Positions 35,068 to 44,422 of a stretch of DNA of 64,000 nt are shown one piece after another. Origin of the DNA: Chloroflexi bacterium UBA6622 (lineage in GTDB: Bacteria; Chloroflexota; UBA11872); assembly GCA_002433065.1 (NCBI GenBank), contig DJHK01000041.1, forward strand, positions 134,795 through 198,794, given 5' to 3'. Numbering within the stretch: the first letter of the stretch is position 1; every line of letters begins with the position of its first letter. The position numbers and the translations under genes are program-made. The notes beneath the pieces were generated by a model. That model was not told the origin of the DNA. It ran no database searches and saw only the letters and a list, made by a program, of their open reading frames with translations.

Positions 35068-37111
35068 CGAGGTTCTTGGCCGAATGGGTGAATCTGAGGT
35101 TGCCTATCGACTACGGATGGGGTTTTCTCCTAGAGCGGTGCTTTTCTTGTTGGTAGTCGGTGGCGCAATTCTCCGTGGATTTAGACTAAATACGCTGGGG
35201 GATTTCGATTTTGATGAGGTCGCGGCCGTTTGGTATGCCCGATCAAGTCCCAGTGACATTGTTGCGGCTATCTCAGCAGCACCATTTGAACACCCACCTG
35301 GCTATTACATTGGTCTGCACTATTGGACAACGTGGTTTGGGGAACAGGAACCAATAGTTAGGTGGCTATCGGTGCTGCTTGGTTTATTGCTCGTCCCGGC
35401 CACTTATCGGTTAGCGCGCTTATTCGTTTCGGTTTGGCCAGCTGTTCTGGCAGCTGGGCTTGTGACGGCGTCGCCGCTGTTGGTGTTCTTTAGTCGCGAG
35501 GCTCGAATGTACGTTCCAGCGACGCTCTTTGCTGTTCTGTCGCTGTGGGTTTTTGAGCGAGCTATGCGGTATGGGCGGGGCCGTGATTGGTGTTGGCTAG
35601 GCCTGTTGGTAGTGATCGGGGGGTATATAGATTATTCCGTGCTCTTGGCTGTGGTCGCCATGAACATCGTTTTGCCGTGGCGATTTGCTACCCAACGTCG
35701 TTCGGTGATCACCTTTGTTTTTATTGAACTGGTGGGAATTGCTCTAGTCCTGCCCTGGCTGATTCTCTCACGTGGTGTGCATGAGAGTCTCCCAGCCTTC
35801 GGAACCGGTGGATTTGGATTAGCAGTTATTCGAGAGGTCGCATCTGTTGCCTGGATTGATGTTTTTCTTGGCGATATAGCAGTTCGAGGAGGTGGTCGTG
35901 CTGGTGTAATCGTGAGTGGACTGATGCTAGGGCTAGCAATTTTGGGGATTGGTATTGGCGTGGTGCGCCGTCGTGGCTGGCTATTGCTTGCGCATATTGG
36001 CGTTACAGGTGCGTATCTGGGCTTGCTTCTCGCATTCGATAAGCCCTACCAGGCTCGATACCTGCTTCCAGCCGTTCCTGCGTTAGCCGTCTTCGTGGCC
36101 CTTGCGTTTACAGTGTTACCTCGAAGGGGCTTGCTGGCTGTTGCCACTGTGGGGTTGCTTGCGATCGTGATGGCTGGGCCAACCTATGCTACCCGTAGTT
36201 ATTATCGAGAATATCAGCGAGGTGACTATCGATCGATAACATCCACGATCGAGAATTTGGCTAGGCCTCGACGTCCAGGTAGGGATGAAGGCAAGTTCCG
36301 TGATGCTGTGGTTCTAGCGGGGCCATGGCAGGGGTGGTATTGGCGGCACTACTTCCCCGACTTTTTGGACAAAGTAGATGTGTGGTTTCTTCCGGAAGAA
36401 GTTCCGCCGGCCGTTACTGCGGAAGAGGTAAATGCCAAGCTTTCTCGGGCTGCTAACAATCACCGAAGGCTCTGGGTGGTGCTCGCCGGTCTTGAGCAGG
36501 CCGATCCTGATGGACATGTAGCGGCATGGCTTTCATCGCAATGGCAGGCTCGATCTGAGGTTTATCGGAATGGCGTATTGCAGCTTTACATGACTAACGT
36601 GCTTGATCTGGTGGATCGGAGCGGGCATGTGGATCTGGGAGAAGATTTCTCGACTGAGCTGATCCAATTCACTGGTGCACGTGCAGATCAAGGGGCACGT
36701 GAAGCGGGTGATGGCGTCCGATTTACGCTCTTCATGAAGTCAGTACGGCCGGTAGATTACGATCTTAGGCTCAGGGTTTGGTTGCGTTCTTCTGACGGAA
36801 CCATCTATTCCAAGGACTTGTTTGCGCAAGATTTGGTTATGCGTCGGACTTCAGAATGGAAGTCGGGTGAGACATATCAGGTTCGCACCGCATTATGGGT
36901 TCCAGCAGAGGCGAATCCTGGTCGATATGAAGCTTTTATTGCCTTTTTGACTCCTGATGGTCGAGCATTGCCTGCGAATGGCAAGCTCTCAGGGATTGCT
37001 CATCCGGGGGTAAGTTATCTCTGGTTGGGTCCTGTTGATATAGATAAGCCGAGCATTCCACTAAAAAGCGAATTCGAATTACGCACGATTCATGGAGGCC
37101 CTATTCGCTGA
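35057..37111 (+). CDS. GT39/ArnT-like integral membrane glycosyltransferase
   Basis: 684 residues. About ten to twelve membrane helices fill residues 20-380. The first external loop has 'TLGDFDFDEVAAVWYARSS' with the Asp/Glu pair of PMT/ArnT enzymes, then 'EHPPGYYIGLHYW'. A soluble C-terminal part (about 400-680) contains beta-sandwich-like sequence. Such enzymes use polyprenyl-phosphate sugars to glycosylate proteins or lipids outside the membrane. ATG 35057 was chosen because CGGGAGG lies just upstream; an upstream TTG is in frame. It overlaps the GT4 gene by 11 bases. Confidence 0.85.
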   Translation: MAFNEVLGRMGESEVAYRLRMGFSPRAVLFLLVVGGAILRGFRLNTLGDFDFDEVAAVWYARSSPSDIVAAISAAPFEHPPGYYIGLHYWTTWFGEQEPIVRWLSVLLGLLLVPATYRLARLFVSVWPAVLAAGLVTASPLLVFFSREARMYVPATLFAVLSLWVFERAMRYGRGRDWCWLGLLVVIGGYIDYSVLLAVVAMNIVLPWRFATQRRSVITFVFIELVGIALVLPWLILSRGVHESLPAFGTGGFGLAVIREVASVAWIDVFLGDIAVRGGGRAGVIVSGLMLGLAILGIGIGVVRRRGWLLLAHIGVTGAYLGLLLAFDKPYQARYLLPAVPALAVFVALAFTVLPRRGLLAVATVGLLAIVMAGPTYATRSYYREYQRGDYRSITSTIENLARPRRPGRDEGKFRDAVVLAGPWQGWYWRHYFPDFLDKVDVWFLPEEVPPAVTAEEVNAKLSRAANNHRRLWVVLAGLEQADPDGHVAAWLSSQWQARSEVYRNGVLQLYMTNVLDLVDRSGHVDLGEDFSTELIQFTGARADQGAREAGDGVRFTLFMKSVRPVDYDLRLRVWLRSSDGTIYSKDLFAQDLVMRRTSEWKSGETYQVRTALWVPAEANPGRYEAFIAFLTPDGRALPANGKLSGIAHPGVSYLWLGPVDIDKPSIPLKSEFELRTIHGGPIR

Positions 37112-37140
37112 CGGCTTGGGTTTATATCAAGGAGATGCTA

Positions 37141-37269
37141 ATGGGAAATAATCACGTTTGTAGGACTATTCCACGGTTAACACTGGCGCGGGATTACTCG
37201 GTTTCGTCCACGCAAGAAACTCAACACCCTTTGTATTCCTTGCGGACGCATTCAGGGGCCACAACCTGA
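37141..37269 (+). CDS. Possible small ORF, 42 residues
   Basis: ATG 37141 is preceded by AAGGAG at good spacing and opens a 42-codon frame in the gap between the GT39-like gene and the next minus-strand gene. The peptide has no recognisable feature. The ribosome site is the only support. Confidence 0.25.
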   Translation: MGNNHVCRTIPRLTLARDYSVSSTQETQHPLYSLRTHSGATT

Positions 37270-37284
37270 GTTTTAGAGGGTAAG

Positions 37285-37542
37285 TTAATTAATTTGTTCG
37301 AGTGAGTAGACGACGTCAACGCAGTTATTTGCAGCATCCCACTCGGTCATCTTTGGTCCCGTCATTATGGCTTGGAAGGCTTCCATATCTGTCACGTTCA
37401 ACATTGTGCAGATTTTGTGATCGTTTATTACAGCGATTTCCCAATCTGAAACACAAGGCCGCATTTCTTCTTCAAAATCCTCGGCCATTGCTCTGAAGTC
37501 ATCAATAGTGCAACTGAAAGTTGATACAACACACAGGTTCAT
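37285..37542 (-). CDS. Small protein, likely dimeric alpha/beta barrel fold
   Basis: 85 residues from ATG 37542, with GAGGGGG about 8 bases upstream, so translation is credible. 'FRAMAEDFEEEMRPCV' and 'MEAFQAIMTGPKMTEWDAANNCVDVVYSLEQ' resemble small ferredoxin-fold stress or monooxygenase-like proteins in which an 'aim...p.m.eW....v' stretch precedes the last strand. No family is named with confidence. It is a single gene between the glycosyltransferase run and the flippase. Confidence 0.6.
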   Translation of the reverse strand: MNLCVVSTFSCTIDDFRAMAEDFEEEMRPCVSDWEIAVINDHKICTMLNVTDMEAFQAIMTGPKMTEWDAANNCVDVVYSLEQIN

Positions 37543-37648
37543 TTGATTACCCCCTCAAATTCTACTTATCCGTTGCGCTAGATAATTGGTGTTCATCTGA
37601 ATTTTCCAGAGATTATTGTATCCATTGTTTTTGGAAGAACATCTGGGT

Positions 37649-39190
37649 TTAGGGCAATCCTTGCGCCTTACGCAGGGGAGATCTAATTCCGCCGGACGCA
37701 AGCAACATTGTCGTGTAAACGGCAAGCCCGACCGTGGCAGCCGGTATCCATGGCATGTCGCGGAGAAGCCATGCGGCTAGGGCGAAGGTGCCGGCTGCAA
37801 GGGTCGGTCGGGTGGCAGGCTCAACGAGTTGTGATAGAAGTCGGTCGCGCCGTAGTAACCAGGCCAGGATCGCAAGCAGCACAATTTCACTCGCAATAGT
37901 TGTGCCGGCAGCTGCTTGAAAACCGAATGCGGGGATCAAGGTCAGATTGGTAATGACGTTGAAAATCGTTGTAACCAGGAATGCGGGGGTTAGCCACCAT
38001 TGGCGGTTCTTGGCAATCATTACGTACTGCAGTGTTCCGTTTAAAAAGCTAAGTGGTAGGAACCAAGCCAAGATGGCCAGTGCCTGAGCGGTAATTGGTA
38101 GGAACTGGTTACTAAGTAACGTGGTCACAATCGATTCTGAGTAGGTGAAAAGAAAAATGACTGCCGGTGCAGCCAGTGATGCGAGTACCCGCCATGTTCG
38201 GACGGTCCATCGGGAGAGGGCTTGCGGATCGTCTGCCGCGCGAGCCATCAAGGGGAATGCAGCAAGCACAATGGCTGCAGGGAGTGCATTGAGTGCGTTA
38301 ATAAATTTGAAAGCCGCGTTGTAATGTCCAACAGTTTCTGTCCCCTGGATTGCTTGAAGGATCAAGACATCGATCTGAATGAAGGCGGTGGCAAGTAGTC
38401 CATTTAGCATTAACGGGAGGCCGGCGTTAAGGAGTGGTCTAACGGGGGCCTTCTCATTTGGTCGCTCGGTTACTAAATGGATGCCGATGGGCCGAGCTAG
38501 CGCAAGAAATGAAACAGTTCCAGACACCATAGCGGCGATCGATAGGCCCATCACTCCGAAGCCGGCCCCCAGCAGGATGAGGCTGAGACCAACTGTGAGC
38601 ACTGACGTGCCAGCGGCCACGATGGCGCGCCGATCCATCCGTTCCCAAGCCCCATAAACTGAAGCGTATGCTTGGGCTACGGCCGTCGGCAGAAGACCGA
38701 TGGCCAAGAGAATTGTGGCCGCCACGGTGACAATAGAAACTGATCCTGCCAATAAATAAATGATCGCGACCCCGGCCATGATCGGGGCGCTTACCGCAAC
38801 AAGACGAAGTCGAATTGCTAGTGCTGTTCTAAATAATGGTTTAAGGGGGGTGCTTGATTTGGCGAGGTCACGAGTCAACACGGTCCCCAGACCAAAGTCA
38901 GAAAGTGCAGCGAAATATGTCAGCAGGTTTGCTGCGAAGGCGTATTCTCCGTTTTGTTGAGGTCCCAGGATTCGTAGAGCAACGATCCAAAACGCCCAAA
39001 ACGCGATCCGGTCTATCCCTGTTGTAAGCAAGGGCGTTAGTGCGTTTCTGGTGAAGCGCTTGCGTGTAGCTGTGTCGGATCGAGATTCTGGAGGCCGAAC
39101 GTGGCGTCCGCTAATCCAGAGTAAATACACCAGCGACAAGGCGACCAGAATTACACCAGGTGCGATCAATATCAGGCGTGTCTCAGGCAT
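37649..39190 (-). CDS. Polysaccharide flippase (Wzx/MOP superfamily)
   Basis: About 513 residues with some 13-14 membrane helices. After an N-terminal helix come 'NALTPLLTTGIDRIAFWAFW' and 'LGPQQNGEYAFAANLLTYF', typical of the Wzx/MATE-like exporters that flip lipid-linked oligosaccharides. An extra N-terminal helix before the usual first helix is notable. No ribosome site supports any start: ATG 39190 gives a plausible N-terminus, while GTG 39241 adds a Pro/Arg-rich stretch. It would flip the glycan made by the neighbouring transferases. Confidence 0.85.
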   Translation of the reverse strand: MPETRLILIAPGVILVALSLVYLLWISGRHVRPPESRSDTATRKRFTRNALTPLLTTGIDRIAFWAFWIVALRILGPQQNGEYAFAANLLTYFAALSDFGLGTVLTRDLAKSSTPLKPLFRTALAIRLRLVAVSAPIMAGVAIIYLLAGSVSIVTVAATILLAIGLLPTAVAQAYASVYGAWERMDRRAIVAAGTSVLTVGLSLILLGAGFGVMGLSIAAMVSGTVSFLALARPIGIHLVTERPNEKAPVRPLLNAGLPLMLNGLLATAFIQIDVLILQAIQGTETVGHYNAAFKFINALNALPAAIVLAAFPLMARAADDPQALSRWTVRTWRVLASLAAPAVIFLFTYSESIVTTLLSNQFLPITAQALAILAWFLPLSFLNGTLQYVMIAKNRQWWLTPAFLVTTIFNVITNLTLIPAFGFQAAAGTTIASEIVLLAILAWLLRRDRLLSQLVEPATRPTLAAGTFALAAWLLRDMPWIPAATVGLAVYTTMLLASGGIRSPLRKAQGLP

Positions 39191-39490
39191 GCTGATGTCT
39201 AGGGAGGGGAGGGGGCGGGCCCGGGTCACGGACAGGACCACCGTCGTGACTGCTCGAGCCCGCCATTAGATGAAGCGTTGCGGCAGCCAAAACGTGACGG
39301 TTATTTTTGATGAGGTACGAAGAGGCACCGTCTCGAGCCTTCATTAGTTTGTGTCTATGGTTTGCGCTTCCGTCGGACCCAAGTGATCCCAATGGAACAA
39401 TTCTAGTTGGTTTGTCGCGTGTCGGCTGTGGTCATCCCAAGCACATTCGTACAATCAGTTGCCATCTAGTCGTTTCAGTCGGTTCTTCCA
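39191..39490 (+). other. Divergent intergenic region, no gene seen
   Basis: Three hundred bases between the flippase start and the next plus-strand gene. It includes a C/G-rich run (39199-39225) and presumably promoters for both directions. No RNA gene or clear promoter could be placed. Confidence 0.35.
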
Positions 39491-40084
39491 ATGCCGAATG
39501 CCCTGATTTCTCCCGAGAAACGTGTTCTGTGGATTTTTGCTGCTTCGGCGCTTGTATTTGCACTGTTTGTTTTGTTTGGCCGATTAGTTAGTCAGGTCGG
39601 TCTGGATTTTCTTGTGTACTACGAACCGTCGAGCGTGCCAATCGATCGCCGACTACCGAGCAGCGATCGTGACAATCCTGAGTATGCGATTCGTACGGTG
39701 GGGAGTTTCAACGATGTCGAATCGAAACAGCCAACTGCTCTGATGGTTCATGGTGATGCCCGTGAGTCAGTCAACTTTGATTTTCTGAGATCCGAGTTTT
39801 CCCGCGGGACAATCATTATTGCGGTCAATATGTTGCCCGCTGAATTGGATGGTTTGCTTGCTGGGGGGATTCAGGACGTGGCTGATATACAGGGTCCTCT
39901 AGAACATCCTTTCTTTACGATGCTTGGCAAGACTGAGGGGCATTGTCCCGAGGGCCTTCAGCGGGATTGTGGAGTGTTTATAGTGATTGCTCGGAACTTT
40001 TCCGGGTTTGGGGATATGAATAATCTCGCGCGGGATTCGCTTGATCGAATCTTGCGGGGCCGTTTAACTCCGGCGGCGACATGA
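39491..40084 (+). CDS. Membrane-anchored protein of unknown function
   Basis: 197 residues: one N-terminal helix (about 11-38, 'LWIFAASALVFALFVLFGR'), then an external domain. The latter has alternating strands and helices ('TALMVHGDARESVNFDFL', 'GTIIIAVNMLPAELDGLL') and two cysteines (in 'GHCPEG' and 'DCGVFIV'). I do not recognise a family. It ends one base from the convergent oxidoreductase gene. Confidence 0.6.
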   Translation: MPNALISPEKRVLWIFAASALVFALFVLFGRLVSQVGLDFLVYYEPSSVPIDRRLPSSDRDNPEYAIRTVGSFNDVESKQPTALMVHGDARESVNFDFLRSEFSRGTIIIAVNMLPAELDGLLAGGIQDVADIQGPLEHPFFTMLGKTEGHCPEGLQRDCGVFIVIARNFSGFGDMNNLARDSLDRILRGRLTPAAT

Positions 40085-40085
40085 T

Positions 40086-41153
40086 CTAATGATCATGGGT
40101 TTTTCGTGATACTTCAGTCGCTAAACCGGATTGGGCGGAAGTTTTGGCTGCTGCAACGATCGCTGCAATATGTCGTCCCTCACGAGCGGTAAGTAATGTG
40201 TCAAGTCCTTCGTCGAGGGCTGAGACAAAGTGGTCAACCTGCTTTCGATCGGTGGTTTCGTCGGTTCGCCGATTGCGAAAATCAGTCGCTTTCAATCCTC
40301 GCGCATGAACTGCGATTTCTGGTTTGGGTTCTGCAACAACCATCGCACCGTTAGTGCCGGTTATGTGAATTCTGATTTCGCCGAGGTTTGGATGGCTGGG
40401 TCGTCCTATACGGCCGATGCAAAGAGATCCAATGGCCCCATTTTCAAGTTCCAGCGTGACCGTGCCAATGTCTTCGACCCCACGAGCTGCGTGGCGTTTG
40501 AAAAAGTGAGCGGACGTTCGGGCAAACACCCGTTCAACATCGAGTCTGAGGATGTATCTGATATAGGCCAACGGATAAATACCTTCGACCGTGAGTTCAC
40601 CTTCACCAAGCCATGAAGCAGGGATTTCCTCTTCCTCTTCGCTGTCGATGAGGATGCCGGCATCTTTTGAGAAAAAGAAGTCGATGTGGACGCTTTGCGG
40701 TGTGCCAATTTCACCTGCCCTGACCATGTTTCGGGCATCAATAATTGAAGGGTGCGTGTTTCGGTTCCAAAGGAGAAAGTGAACATTTGCTCCTTCTACT
40801 GCGTGAACAATCGCGTCACAGTCATCCACCGTCGGTGCCATGGGTTTGTCTTGCACGACATGGAGCCCTGCTTCGGCTGCACGGATGCTGAGTGAGGCGT
40901 GCCGAGCGGCTTCCGACGAGACCACTGCAACATCTGGTGCGAGCCTCTGGATCGCTTTGCCTACATCGCGTTCGTATGGCACTGAGAGATCCCTTGCCAG
41001 AGCTTCATTTCGTTGATGGATCCAGGATTCGGCAGAGGTGTCATCAGCTACTCCAACCACTTCGAACCGTGGATGGTTGGTGAATGCGGTTGCGACATAT
41101 TCATGTTTAGCAGCGCTGAGTGCGAGGACTCGGTAGATCTTATTCGTAGGCAT
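40086..41153 (-). CDS. Gfo/Idh/MocA-family oxidoreductase
   Basis: NAD(P)-dependent sugar-type dehydrogenase, about 355 residues. The N-terminal Rossmann domain begins 'YRVLALSAAKHEYVATAF'; 'VVQDKPMAPTVDDCDA' has the conserved Lys-Pro of the family. The C-terminal domain supplies the dimer sheet. The glycine-rich turn at the start is weak ('ALSAAKHE' rather than GxGxxG), which could alter cofactor binding. ATG 41153 is favoured; ATG 41159 and a longer frame exist. It overlaps the next oxidoreductase gene by 14 bases. Confidence 0.82.
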   Translation of the reverse strand: MPTNKIYRVLALSAAKHEYVATAFTNHPRFEVVGVADDTSAESWIHQRNEALARDLSVPYERDVGKAIQRLAPDVAVVSSEAARHASLSIRAAEAGLHVVQDKPMAPTVDDCDAIVHAVEGANVHFLLWNRNTHPSIIDARNMVRAGEIGTPQSVHIDFFFSKDAGILIDSEEEEEIPASWLGEGELTVEGIYPLAYIRYILRLDVERVFARTSAHFFKRHAARGVEDIGTVTLELENGAIGSLCIGRIGRPSHPNLGEIRIHITGTNGAMVVAEPKPEIAVHARGLKATDFRNRRTDETTDRKQVDHFVSALDEGLDTLLTAREGRHIAAIVAAAKTSAQSGLATEVSRKTHDH

Positions 41154-42126
41154 GATCATCTGCTGGCATACGTACGGATTCTCCGGTGAGCACTGACCGG
41201 TTGGTAGCTTCGGCAATCTTAATCGCGGCGATGGCATCCGGTGCTCCGGGGTTCGGTTGGCGCTGTTGCGTTATGGCCGCACTAAACTCTTCAATCTGCG
41301 CATTTACCCCGAGCGCATGCTGATAAGTGGCGAATGCCTCCGGACGGCCGCCACGGTATACCAATTGCATGTTGTGATGATCGTCGGCATACGCAGATCC
41401 AAGGGACCCTATGAGCGTTAGGGCATAGTAGCCTTCGCCTGAGGGAAGTCCGGCCATTACATTAAAGATCGCCATCGCTCCGGATGGGAATCCGAGATGG
41501 ATCTGGATGTGGTTAGGTGCAGCAACGGCATGTACCTGGTTCGGATGCCCATCAAAAAGCCACAAAGCCTGGTCGATCTCATGAATGCTTTCGTGAATTG
41601 CCAGTCCGCCAGACCGCTTAGTGTCATTTTCCCACCCCGATGACGAGTCGGTAGATAGAGGCAGCCATCGATGAATTCGCAACATCCCGGGACGGCCGAG
41701 TTCACCTGCGTCTAGAGCCCGACGGACTTGTCGAATAGCCGGCATAAATCGAAACGTGTGGGCCACCATGAGGAGCGTGTTGGACGAGCGAGCCTGATCA
41801 TGAAGGCGACCAGCAGTTTCCGACGTTAGTGCCAAAGGTTTTTCAATGAGCAGGTGTTTTCCTGCCGAAATTGCAGCGCTCGCATGTTGGGCGTGTTGAT
41901 CATTAGGCGTATTAACGACGACTGCATCGATGTCCTGTGATCGTTGTTGGAGTAGCTGAGCAAGATCTCCGACGTAGGGTTCCGCGTGCGTGGTTGTTGC
42001 GATGTTGAGGGCCGCTTGCTTATGTATGTCGATGGCGAATGCAAGCTCGCAGTTTTCCGACGCATCGATTGCGTCGGCGAGCACCGAGGCGTTGCGGCCG
42101 CATCCGATGAGGGCTAGTCGAATCAA
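41140..42126 (-). CDS. Gfo/Idh/MocA-family oxidoreductase
   Basis: 328 residues. Classical start 'IRLALIGCGRNASVLADAI' (GxGxxA-like) and 'LLIEKPLALTSETAGRL' with the conserved Glu-Lys-Pro. 'GGLAIHESIHEIDQALWLF' carries the likely catalytic His. Such enzymes oxidise sugars, inositols or related compounds. It is paired with the next Gfo/Idh/MocA gene; the two may act on the same glycan-derived sugar. Substrate unknown. Confidence 0.9.
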   Translation of the reverse strand: MIRLALIGCGRNASVLADAIDASENCELAFAIDIHKQAALNIATTTHAEPYVGDLAQLLQQRSQDIDAVVVNTPNDQHAQHASAAISAGKHLLIEKPLALTSETAGRLHDQARSSNTLLMVAHTFRFMPAIRQVRRALDAGELGRPGMLRIHRWLPLSTDSSSGWENDTKRSGGLAIHESIHEIDQALWLFDGHPNQVHAVAAPNHIQIHLGFPSGAMAIFNVMAGLPSGEGYYALTLIGSLGSAYADDHHNMQLVYRGGRPEAFATYQHALGVNAQIEEFSAAITQQRQPNPGAPDAIAAIKIAEATNRSVLTGESVRMPADDHAYE

Positions 42127-42318
42127 GCGTGCACCCTAAACGAGCCAATAACTGATGGTACCAATGGTCGTCTTGTTCGTGACTGATGGGATGTGCGCTT
42201 ACTCGTTACTGTAGCTTGAGGTGCCGATGTTGACGTGAAAAGTGGACGGCCGTATGAAATATTGAATGGTCATCTGACGACTCCAAGTAGTTTTGGTAAT
42301 ACGGTGGGGTGTAAATCG

Positions 42319-43074
42319 GTGGTCGAACTCGATAGCAAGTTCCGGCATGCATTCCAGGATCGCTTGATTCGGTGGTACCGGCGAAACGGTCGGGAATTTC
42401 CATGGCGAGTGAATGCCAGTGCTTACCAAGTAGCGGTGTCTGAGATCTTGCTGCAGCAGACGCAGGCTGCTCGAGTTCAACCGGTCTACGAAGCATTTGT
42501 CAATCGATGGCCTCGACCCCAGGATTTGTATGACGCCTCGTTAGGCGATGTTAAGGCCCTGACGGATCCCCTTGGTTATCACATTCGAGGCTTTTGGTTA
42601 AAGGAATTGGCCCGGCATATCGTGGAGTATCACGATGGCCAAGTGCCGGAGGATCTAACAATGCTACGTGGTATTCCTGGTTTAGGCCCGTATGCTTCGG
42701 CTGCGGTGTATGTGTTTGGATTGCGTCGTCGGGCTGCGCTTCTGGACACCAATGTGGCTCGGGTGCTTACTCGAACTGTGGGACTCCCGGTGGAAGGTTC
42801 GATTTATTTGGACGGTCGGCGATTACAGGTTCTGGCAGAGGCGCTCGTGCCTGCTCGTCGACATTACGATTACCACCAGGGCTTGATGGATCTGGGTGCG
42901 ACGATATGTCGAGCGCGGTCTCCTCGTTGTGCACGTTGTCCGCTCCGAAACATTTGCCGGGTTGTGATCGGTGGTCACCCGGTTGCGGTCTGGCAGGAAA
43001 ATGATGTGGCGCTGGTTGGCCAGAGGACGGTTGGCCATCGCGTTGGGTCGCGGGTGGCTGTGGACGTCAGCTAG
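42319..43074 (+). CDS. mutY: A/G-specific adenine glycosylase (short form)
   Basis: Removes adenine mispaired with 8-oxoguanine. Catalytic Glu in 'VSEILLQQTQAARVQP', helix-hairpin-helix 'LRGIPGLGPYASAAV' and catalytic Asp in 'LLDTNVARVLTR' are present, followed by the [4Fe-4S] cysteines C-x6-C-x2-C-x5-C. About 251 residues: the C-terminal NUDIX-like 8-oxoG recognition domain of full-length MutY is missing, as in some short bacterial forms. Start is uncertain: GTG 42319 lies after a GTGGGGT stretch, and an in-frame GTG at 42235 adds 28 residues. Confidence 0.85.
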   Translation: MVELDSKFRHAFQDRLIRWYRRNGREFPWRVNASAYQVAVSEILLQQTQAARVQPVYEAFVNRWPRPQDLYDASLGDVKALTDPLGYHIRGFWLKELARHIVEYHDGQVPEDLTMLRGIPGLGPYASAAVYVFGLRRRAALLDTNVARVLTRTVGLPVEGSIYLDGRRLQVLAEALVPARRHYDYHQGLMDLGATICRARSPRCARCPLRNICRVVIGGHPVAVWQENDVALVGQRTVGHRVGSRVAVDVS

Positions 43075-43113
43075 CCCGGTATAGGGCAGGGTCTACTGAA
43101 GAAAGGACAAGAT

Positions 43114-44361
43114 ATGAGAAAAACAAAGCCTGTTAAGCAGGGGCCGTTGGAAGGGAAACGGATTGCTTTACTTGCGGGACCAGAGTTTAGTGATTTTCAG
43201 GCGTACTACCTAATTCAGTATCTCAGTGAGTTTGGGGCTGAGGTGGTGAATCTGGTGATTGGATGGCCTGGTGTGGCGTGGAAGTTCACACGTCCAGCGA
43301 CCTCGGATGTGGTCACAGGTACCTTTGGCCTACCTCTCGACCCAATTCCTACGATGCTCCCTGGAGAACGGTATACCTCTTTTACCCTTCAAGATCCGGC
43401 TGGCCTCACAGCAGATATGGCAACCGAGTTTGATGGCTTGATTGTTCTTGGTGGTCATTCCGCTGATGTGCTGCGGGCAGACGAAGCGGTAAGAGCATTT
43501 CTTTGCTCAGCTTATGAAAATGGTGCCGTCGTAGGGGCCTTAGAGTGCGGCCAGATGGTATTGATGAGTGCCGGTTTATGTAATGGGAAGAACCTAACTG
43601 GTTACAAAGTTATACAGCCATTCCTGAAAAGGTTGGGGAATTTTCAAGATGTTCCCGTTGTGCGGGACGGCCAGCTTCTTACTGCTCGAGATAGTGATGC
43701 GAGCGCAGAGTTTGTTCGCGAAATTTCTAGAATCTTTGATCCTGATTATGAGGATGACAAACAGAAGGTGCTCGAGGGTCACCGAATTCTAATTGTTGCC
43801 GGTCAAGATTTTGAAGATGTCGAATTATGTGTGCCGGCTATGGAGTTAACCTGGCGTGGAGCAAGGATAACCCTTGGGACCTTCTCACCCCCTGTAGTGT
43901 CTCGTCCGCCGATGCTAGGACTCGACGTTGTCATGGGGAATTTTGGCATGTCTGTTCCCTTTCAAGAACTCCGAGCCGAAAAGTACCCAGTTGTTCCACT
44001 AAGCGAACTTACGCCAGACGAATTTGATGCGATCCTAATTCCTGGAGCATTTTGTCCATGGCACTGTATTGAAGACGGCTATGTCGTTGAGCTCGTCAAA
44101 CAATTTTATGAAGCCGAAAAAATTGTAGCGGCAATTTGCCATGGACCGTTGGTGTTGGCAGCAGCAGACCTTGTTGACGGTAAGAAGATAGCTGGGACTC
44201 CCGCTTGCGGTGACGATGTGGTGACCATGGGGGGCATCTACAACTATGATTGGCCGGCTGTAATCGATGGCGACATAATCACCGCCCGGGAACCCGATGA
44301 CGTGCCCGAGTTTTTGGACGCTATAACTAAATCAATGCTTGATAAGCGTTCGTCGCAGTAG
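43114..44361 (+). CDS. Tandem DJ-1/PfpI-domain protein
   Basis: 415 residues holding two copies of the DJ-1/PfpI fold. Domain 1 (about 14-205) has Cys145 in 'GALECGQMVL' but Ser26 where the family keeps a Glu, and Gly after the Cys. Domain 2 (about 222-405) has the canonical Cys342-His343-Gly344 ('AAICHGPLVLAAADLV') and Glu234 ('QDFEDVEL'). Domain 2 is likely active (protease-, glyoxalase- or deglycase-like) and domain 1 structural. Ribosome site AAAGGA precedes ATG 43114. The last ~115 bases are repeated in decayed form at 45799. Confidence 0.87.
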   Translation: MRKTKPVKQGPLEGKRIALLAGPEFSDFQAYYLIQYLSEFGAEVVNLVIGWPGVAWKFTRPATSDVVTGTFGLPLDPIPTMLPGERYTSFTLQDPAGLTADMATEFDGLIVLGGHSADVLRADEAVRAFLCSAYENGAVVGALECGQMVLMSAGLCNGKNLTGYKVIQPFLKRLGNFQDVPVVRDGQLLTARDSDASAEFVREISRIFDPDYEDDKQKVLEGHRILIVAGQDFEDVELCVPAMELTWRGARITLGTFSPPVVSRPPMLGLDVVMGNFGMSVPFQELRAEKYPVVPLSELTPDEFDAILIPGAFCPWHCIEDGYVVELVKQFYEAEKIVAAICHGPLVLAAADLVDGKKIAGTPACGDDVVTMGGIYNYDWPAVIDGDIITAREPDDVPEFLDAITKSMLDKRSSQ

Positions 44362-44422
44362 ATGGTTTTCATTACAAGTACGTGCGTCTAGCTGGTGTCA
44401 CGCAATACTTGTCGGGCGGCGG
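44248..44422 (+). repeat. Direct repeat copy A (DJ-1 3' end plus downstream junction)
   Basis: Begins inside the DJ-1 gene and runs 60 bases past its stop. It matches 45799-45960 in the same orientation: 58 of 63 bases agree in the first part, by eye, and the match is weaker but recognisable to 'GTCGGGCGG'. Its tail still resembles the 3' end of the GT9 gene on the minus strand. Confidence 0.85.
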
